Shown here: piece by piece, positions 1 to 3,602 of the stretch
Numbering within the stretch: position 1 is the stretch's first letter
Layout: every line of letters begins with the position of its first letter
NCBI GenBank assembly: GCA_964638715.1
Contig: CAZWZF010000111.1
Location: 1-6,112 of the forward strand
Direction of reading: 5' to 3'
Source: JBAXQQ01 sp037131695
GTDB lineage: Bacteria; Armatimonadota; Hebobacteria; CAIYQO01
DNA length: 6,112 nt
Program-made: the position numbers and the translations under genes
Notes under the pieces: model-generated
What the model was told of the DNA's origin: nothing
The model's input: only the letters and a program-made list of their open reading frames with translations
The model's database searches: none

Positions 1-163
1 CTTCAGTTTCATAGAAGGTCACAAAAGCTAACCTTTATCCGTGCTGTACCCGGTCAGCCAGCGTAATTTCTATAATTATACGAATATTTATAAAAATACG
101 GGAAAAACTCAGTATTTTCATTATGGAATATTTGTGCCAATTATTGTATAATTCGCTTTACCT
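1..163. other. Left-edge region, no resolvable gene
   Basis: No coding region can be supported here. The first 60 bases are richer in GC than the next 100 and one + frame is open from base 1 to a TAA at 64-66, so the 3' tail of a gene lying outside the window is possible. A second + frame is open only to a TAA at 29-31, and 21 codons are too few to decide. Bases 71-80 are a perfect 10-bp AT palindrome (TATAATTATA). The rest is AT-rich leader for the downstream diguanylate cyclase gene. Confidence 0.4.
147..152 (+). promoter_or_regulatory. Possible -10 box of the diguanylate cyclase gene
   Basis: A perfect TATAAT lies 11 bases before the ATG at 164. Initiation 6-8 bases downstream would give a leader of only a few bases or none. 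No good -35 is visible: the hexamer at 17-bp spacing is TGGAAT. No Shine-Dalgarno-like purine tract precedes the ATG, which agrees with a leaderless or near-leaderless message. In AT-rich DNA a chance TATAAT is common, so this is weak. Confidence 0.25.
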
Positions 164-1729
164 ATGTACGAGATTATCACTTTATCTCTTATAACATCAA
201 TATTAATAGCCTGTTTCAGTATCTTCATCGTTTGGAAAAATCGACAGAGTGCGGGTGGAGGCGAATTAATTATAATGCTCCTGATGAATATCATCTGGAG
301 TTCTTCAACATATTTCGAGTTAGCAACCGGCACCATCAACGACAAATACTTCTGGACTAAGATGGAGTATCTCGGCAGTTCTATGATGTGCACTCTCTGG
401 TTCATATTCATTATGAAATATCTTGGATTGCGCATACCGATATTCCAAAACCGCAAATGGATGCTGTTCATAATCCCGGCAATTGCGCTGCTGTTAGTCT
501 GGACAAATGACTATCACTCCCTGATGCACGTTAAAATGCATCTCAATTTCACCCACGGATTAAAGATTCTGGCTGTTGATAAATATGGCCCGGCATTTTA
601 TGTCTTTTTAATCTATAGCTGGCTGATGATGGCGGCCTCTATTTTTGTATGCTTTTTCTCCGCTACCCTCAGCAAATCTATCACCAGAAAACAGTTGCAA
701 TTGCTGGCATTTACCGCTCTTATCCCGCTGATTTTCAACTTAATCTATATCTTTCGCATAGGAATGCTTAAATATTTTGACCTTACCCCGGTATCATTTT
801 CTATTATGGGCATTTTGCTCAGTTACGCGCTAACCAAGTATCGTCTTGTCGATCTTGCCCCGGTGGCGGTGCATACCATATTTGATCATATTATGGATGG
901 CATCATTGTATTGAATGAAAAAAAGCACGTTATGGAGATTAATCCCGCCGGAAGACAAATATTGCAGATTGATTCTAAAGCGTTATATGGCAGCGATATA
1001 AAGACGATAATACCGGAATTGCCCGACTTTACTGTTATTGATAATGAAGTTATTAATAACAGCATCATCATTGGCGACTTCTGGTACGACATTCATGTTT
1101 CAAAGATGCTGCATAATAATATTCTGCGTGGATGGATACTCACCATGCGCGATATTACTACAAAAAAAGAGATGGAAGAAAGACTGCACCAATTGGCGTT
1201 TTACGATGTAGTCACCAATCTGCCCAACCGCATGCTTTTCTACGACCGGCTAAACGCGGAATTGGCGCGTATCCAGCGCACCAATAAAAAAATTGCCATC
1301 CTCTTCATCGACCTGGATGGGTTTAAGAATATAAACGACACCCTGGGGCACAAGATTGGCGATATAGTCCTTCACGACACCGCTAAAAAACTGCATAAAT
1401 GCATGCGCGAGACAGACATGGTTGCCCGCATCGGCGGCGACGAATTTGTAATTATGCTGACAGAAATGACGGAAGAACATTCTGCGGAAAACTGCGCGGA
1501 ACGCATACTTAACGAAATAGCAAAACCATTAATTATTGAGGAGCACACCATAAAGACTTCGGTGAGTATCGGCATCACCGTAACCACCGGCAACTTCAAC
1601 AGCGCCGACGAATTGATTCGCCATGCCGACGAAGCAATGTATATAGCGAAAGAACGCGGCAAAAATCAATTCAACTGGTACTCGCCAAATAGTGCGACAT
1701 TAATGAATAATAAAAGTGCCGCAAACTAA
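164..1729 (+). CDS. Membrane diguanylate cyclase (7TM sensor, PAS, GGDEF)
   Basis: Predicted to condense two GTP into the second messenger cyclic di-GMP in response to a signal sensed at the membrane. Residues 1-228 hold about seven hydrophobic segments (near 5-24, 34-52, 72-88, 99-113, 143-165, 178-197 and 206-226), like the N-terminal 7TM region found on histidine kinases and cyclases; the TNDYHSLMH segment fits that family. A PAS-like domain covers about 235-335. The GGDEF domain covers about 344-507: metal-binding Asp in FIDLDGF (D383), FKNINDTLGH (387-396), signature GGDEF at 424-428, and an RxxD product-inhibition site (R415-D418) exactly five residues upstream. All catalytic motifs are intact and there is no EAL domain. 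The ATG is the first in-frame start after a TAA at 149-151 and is needed for TM1. No ribosome binding site is evident. It appears monocistronic and ends before a large palindrome. The signal sensed cannot be told from sequence. Confidence 0.93.
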   Translation: MYEIITLSLITSILIACFSIFIVWKNRQSAGGGELIIMLLMNIIWSSSTYFELATGTINDKYFWTKMEYLGSSMMCTLWFIFIMKYLGLRIPIFQNRKWMLFIIPAIALLLVWTNDYHSLMHVKMHLNFTHGLKILAVDKYGPAFYVFLIYSWLMMAASIFVCFFSATLSKSITRKQLQLLAFTALIPLIFNLIYIFRIGMLKYFDLTPVSFSIMGILLSYALTKYRLVDLAPVAVHTIFDHIMDGIIVLNEKKHVMEINPAGRQILQIDSKALYGSDIKTIIPELPDFTVIDNEVINNSIIIGDFWYDIHVSKMLHNNILRGWILTMRDITTKKEMEERLHQLAFYDVVTNLPNRMLFYDRLNAELARIQRTNKKIAILFIDLDGFKNINDTLGHKIGDIVLHDTAKKLHKCMRETDMVARIGGDEFVIMLTEMTEEHSAENCAERILNEIAKPLIIEEHTIKTSVSIGITVTTGNFNSADELIRHADEAMYIAKERGKNQFNWYSPNSATLMNNKSAAN

Positions 1730-1744
1730 ATCACGACCAATTTT

Positions 1745-1830
1745 TATTCACCGCGAAAGAACACATAAAACACAAAAGAATTTTTATTATTATCTTCTTT
1801 TGCGTTCTCTGCGTTCCTTTGCGGTGAATA
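1745..1830. repeat. Large imperfect inverted repeat (36-bp arms)
   Basis: Arms 1745-1780 and 1795-1830 are inverted copies matching at 30 of 36 positions, separated by a 14-base AT-rich loop. The outer 10 bases (TATTCACCGC / GCGGTGAATA) and the inner 9 pair perfectly. The arms are built from degenerate units of the CGCAAAGAACGCAGAG kind, a repeat style widely seen between genes in environmental bacterial genomes. It starts 16 bases after the diguanylate cyclase stop, so the transcript could fold into a 3' hairpin, but no clean U-tract follows. It may be a dispersed palindromic (MITE/REP-like) element rather than a dedicated terminator. Confidence 0.8.
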
Positions 1831-1932
1831 CTATTTTATTTCATTAATTAACAAACAACTGGTCATTTGTTGCAGTTTTCTTGATTTCAAACACTAATTT
1901 CATCATTTTTTCAATATACTCCACTATCACCC

Positions 1933-1961
1933 TTGACAATAATCAGATAACCCGTCATAAT
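1933..1961 (+). promoter_or_regulatory. Sigma70-type promoter of the initiator tRNA gene
   Basis: A perfect -35 TTGACA (1933-1938), a 17-bp spacer and -10 CATAAT (1956-1961, five of six consensus bases). Initiation would fall near 1968, a few bases before the mature tRNA 5' end at 1973. Sequence strength and position both fit a stable RNA promoter. Confidence 0.85.
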
Positions 1962-1972
1962 TCATTTGTCAC

Positions 1973-2049
1973 TGCGGGGTGGAGCAGCCTGGAAGCTCGT
2001 CGGGCTCATAACCCGAAGGTCGGGGGTTCAAATCCCTCCCCCGCTACCA
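1973..2049 (+). tRNA. tRNA-fMet (initiator, anticodon CAT)
   Basis: A 77-nt cloverleaf with encoded CCA. The anticodon CAT is at 2007-2009 in the loop CTCATAA. Initiator features are present: an anticodon stem with three consecutive G-C pairs (GGG 2002-2004 with CCC 2012-2014), the GAGC/GCTC D-stem giving the A11-U24 pair, and an unpaired first acceptor position. The acceptor stem pairs at positions 2-7, and the T-arm is GGGGG-TTCAAAT-CCCTC with one G-U pair. Position 1/72 is U-U rather than the usual C-A, which still leaves the end unpaired as needed for formylation and initiator discrimination. The body otherwise closely resembles the well-known bacterial fMet tRNA. It is flanked by its own promoter and terminator. 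Confidence 0.95.
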
Positions 2050-2059
2050 TTATTAAAGA

Positions 2060-2094
2060 AGAAAATCTCATCAATTTGGGATTTTCTTTTTTTT
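2060..2094 (+). terminator. Rho-independent terminator after tRNA-fMet
   Basis: A stem of AGAAAATCTC (2060-2069) with GGGATTTTCT (2078-2087), ten pairs including one G-U, an 8-base loop, and a run of eight T (2087-2094). It lies 10 bases after the tRNA CCA end, closing a single-gene transcription unit. Confidence 0.85.
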
Positions 2095-2180
2095 GTATAT
2101 ATCCAAGTAATTAAATTTATAAAGTAATTTCTTCATTATTTTTACTCTCGAAAAAACGTATAAAATAATTAGAAAATTAG

Positions 2181-2348
2181 AAAAAAATCATTATTTTCGG
2201 TCGGGATTGTGAACAAGGTCATCAAAAAAGTCGTGTATTGGAAGCGGGCAAAATAGAAATTAAATTTTGGGTAGATTTTGTGAAAAATCGCTATTCCTCT
2301 TTAATCTTTGAAGGTAACCCGAGGCAATGGGTTAAAGAGGAATGGTAA
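2181..2348 (+). pseudogene. Start-less ORF remnant, GRDCEQGH...VKEEW tail
   Basis: This frame is open from just after a TAG (2178-2180) to a TAA at 2346-2348, 55 residues, with no ATG, GTG or TTG start at its beginning. The translation looks protein-like rather than random: GRDCEQGHQKSRVLEAG, then an IKFWVDFV segment and a Trp/charged tail ending NPRQWVKEEW. I do not recognise the family. It may be the 3' end of a gene whose 5' part was lost when the surrounding AT-rich patch decayed. The last third overlaps a 12-bp perfect inverted repeat. It lies back to back with the IS21-like remnant on the other strand. A chance open frame cannot be excluded. Confidence 0.35.
2293..2343. repeat. 12-bp perfect inverted repeat with 27-base loop
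   Basis: ATTCCTCTTTAA (2293-2304) and TTAAAGAGGAAT (2332-2343) are perfect inverted copies. A flanking C-G pair (2291/2345) and an inner CCC/GGG pairing (2318-2320 with 2329-2331) could lengthen the hairpin. There is no T-run on either side, so it is not a standard terminator. It lies inside the remnant ORF and 40 bases from the transposase remnant, so it may be a leftover mobile-element end. Confidence 0.65.
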
Positions 2349-2382
2349 AAACTGGTAAAAATGAGTGAAATTTAAGGATAAA

Positions 2383-2580
2383 TTAAGTTTTTGACTGCTT
2401 TTTTGAAGATTCACTACGATTTTTTTGCACAAATCGTCTGACACTATCATAACTGCCATCATAACCATTATTTATTAAATCCCGGAATATCATTGCCGAA
2501 GTGCTTTTCTGATACTTAGGTAATACCTGAGCTACACTTAAATCTCCGCTTTCTTCCAACTTAAAAACTTTGGACTTAAT
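2383..2580 (-). pseudogene. IS21-family (IstA-like) transposase remnant
   Basis: The minus frame is open from just after a TGA (2581-2583) to a TAA at 2383-2385, 65 residues with no good start codon. The centre reads STSAMIFRDLINNGYDGSY followed by DSVRRFV. This matches the pattern SAxxIFRxLxxxGYxGSYxxVRxFV found in IstA transposases just before the DDE catalytic domain. The frame ends with a Ser/Lys-rich tail before any catalytic residue, and the N-terminal helix-turn-helix is also missing, so this is a fragment and cannot be an active transposase. No partner istB is present. The bases beyond the stop (2340-2380) contain repeated TGGTAAAAA-like motifs that could be element-end repeats. Family assignment rests on the motif only. 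Confidence 0.5.
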
Positions 2581-2600
2581 TCACAACTATAATTCTTTCG

Positions 2601-2630
2601 TTGCACTGGATACCTTAATTATATTATACT
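2601..2630 (+). promoter_or_regulatory. Promoter of the TIR-like gene
   Basis: A -35 TTGCAC (2601-2606), an 18-bp spacer and -10 TATACT (2625-2630), each four or five of six consensus bases. Initiation near 2637 gives a leader of about 44 bases that includes the ribosome binding site. It sits between the transposase remnant and the gene. Confidence 0.55.
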
Positions 2631-2666
2631 AACGAAGTCTCCAATAAATGGGGGCAGTTCAATTTC

Positions 2667-2672
2667 AAGGAG
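2667..2672 (+). promoter_or_regulatory. Ribosome binding site that decides the TIR-like gene start
   Basis: AAGGAG with an 8-base spacer before the ATG at 2681. The in-frame ATG 33 bases further upstream (2648) has no such site, so the shorter start is preferred. Confidence 0.85.
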
Positions 2673-2680
2673 ATTTTTCA

Positions 2681-3535
2681 ATGAGAAAATGTTTTGTAAT
2701 TCAACCTTTTGATAATGATAAATTTGATAGACGTTTTACAGAAACCTTTGAACCAGCAATTAGAAACGCTGGTTTCGAAGCATATCGTATAGATAAAGAC
2801 TTAAGTACTAGAATTTTAATTGATAAAATTGAAAAAGAAATAAGAGAAAGTTCGATTTGTTTTGCAGAAATTACTACAAATAATCCAAATGTTTGGTATG
2901 AATTAGGTTATGCCTTTGCATGTAACAAGGATGTTATAATGGTTTGTTCTGATGAAAGAGAAGATGGTAAGTTCCCATTCGATATACAACATCGGCATGT
3001 AATTACTTACAAGACAAAATCTAAAAGTGATTTTTCTAAATTAGAAGATACAATTACTGAAAAAATAAATGCTATGGTAAAGACAGCAACTCCTGTTATT
3101 GAAACTGAAGGATTAAAGAGTAACGAAACAAAACAAGTTGGCTATAATGAATTGCAGGCGATTTTCGCGAAATGTACAAAAGAAGACTGGCTGTACGATG
3201 ACTGGAAAGGAATATACGTCTATAAAGGTGATTTACATCTACGAATTGAAAATGTTAGATCAGAAGGTCCTGATCAAGAATTTTGCGAGGAATGGGCGTG
3301 TAAAGGTTTTTTCACTAAGGGACAGGATGATATTTACAGGGTTTATTATGGTACATCTCTCATTAAAGAATATAGATTAGTAGCTGTTGACGGATGTCAT
3401 GCTATTTTACCAATACCAACTACCCGAACATCAGGAATTGTAACTAAAGAGCAATATAAGATTGCACAAATTGTTGATATTTTAGGTACTCTGGATGATT
3501 ATATGAGGCGGGCTAAATTAGTTATAAAGGAATAA
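2681..3535 (+). CDS. TIR / nucleoside-deoxyribosyltransferase-like domain protein with unknown C-terminal domain
   Basis: 284 aa, cytoplasmic, with no signal peptide or membrane segment. Residues 1-135 form a Rossmann-like domain of the TIR / nucleoside 2-deoxyribosyltransferase superfamily: CFVIQPF at the first strand (4-10), an AGFEAYRID segment (30-38), a Ser-Ser-Ile-Cys-Phe-Ala-Glu strand (57-63), then NNPNVWYELGYAFA (67-80), whose Glu74 aligns with the conserved family glutamate, a further strand KDVIMV, and FPFDIQHRHVITY (98-110). Members of this superfamily cleave N-glycosidic bonds in nucleosides or NAD+, and several act as bacterial antiphage effectors. That role here is inferred. 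Residues 155-284 are rich in Trp and predicted beta strands (WLYDDWKGIYVY, EEWACKGFF, YRVYYGTSLIKEYRLVAV) followed by an Ile-rich helix. I recognise no family; it could be a ligand sensor. The gene is visibly more AT-rich than both large neighbours and lies next to IS debris, suggesting horizontal transfer. It has its own promoter, ribosome binding site and terminator. Confidence 0.8.
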   Translation: MRKCFVIQPFDNDKFDRRFTETFEPAIRNAGFEAYRIDKDLSTRILIDKIEKEIRESSICFAEITTNNPNVWYELGYAFACNKDVIMVCSDEREDGKFPFDIQHRHVITYKTKSKSDFSKLEDTITEKINAMVKTATPVIETEGLKSNETKQVGYNELQAIFAKCTKEDWLYDDWKGIYVYKGDLHLRIENVRSEGPDQEFCEEWACKGFFTKGQDDIYRVYYGTSLIKEYRLVAVDGCHAILPIPTTRTSGIVTKEQYKIAQIVDILGTLDDYMRRAKLVIKE

Positions 3536-3552
3536 CTTTAACAAGATTTTGG

Positions 3553-3580
3553 GGGCAGGTTTAGAACCCGTCCATTTTTT
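3553..3580 (+). terminator. Rho-independent terminator of the TIR-like gene
   Basis: GGGCAGGTT (3553-3561) pairs with AACCCGTCC (3565-3573) with one G-U and one A-C position, a 3-base loop, then A and six T (3575-3580). It begins 17 bases after the TAA. It serves the + strand only: read from the other strand the stem is followed by no T-run, so the convergent protease gene has no obvious terminator in the 67-base gap. Confidence 0.75.
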
Positions 3581-3602
3581 AGTGTAAAAGATGAAGGAAA
3601 AA

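Noticed and set aside
1881..2114. 77-codon open frame on the + strand
   Set aside because: It runs through the tRNA promoter, the whole tRNA-fMet gene and its terminator, so it is a chance frame.
2648..2680. Upstream in-frame ATG extending the TIR-like protein by 11 residues
   Set aside because: No ribosome binding site before it, whereas AAGGAG sits 8 bases before the ATG at 2681, and the family's first strand begins right after that Met.
2649..3558. 9-bp direct repeat TGGGGGCAG at 2649-2657 and 3550-3558 flanking the TIR-like gene
   Set aside because: Short, no similarity beyond the nine bases, and the second copy is explained by the terminator stem; chance is a sufficient explanation.
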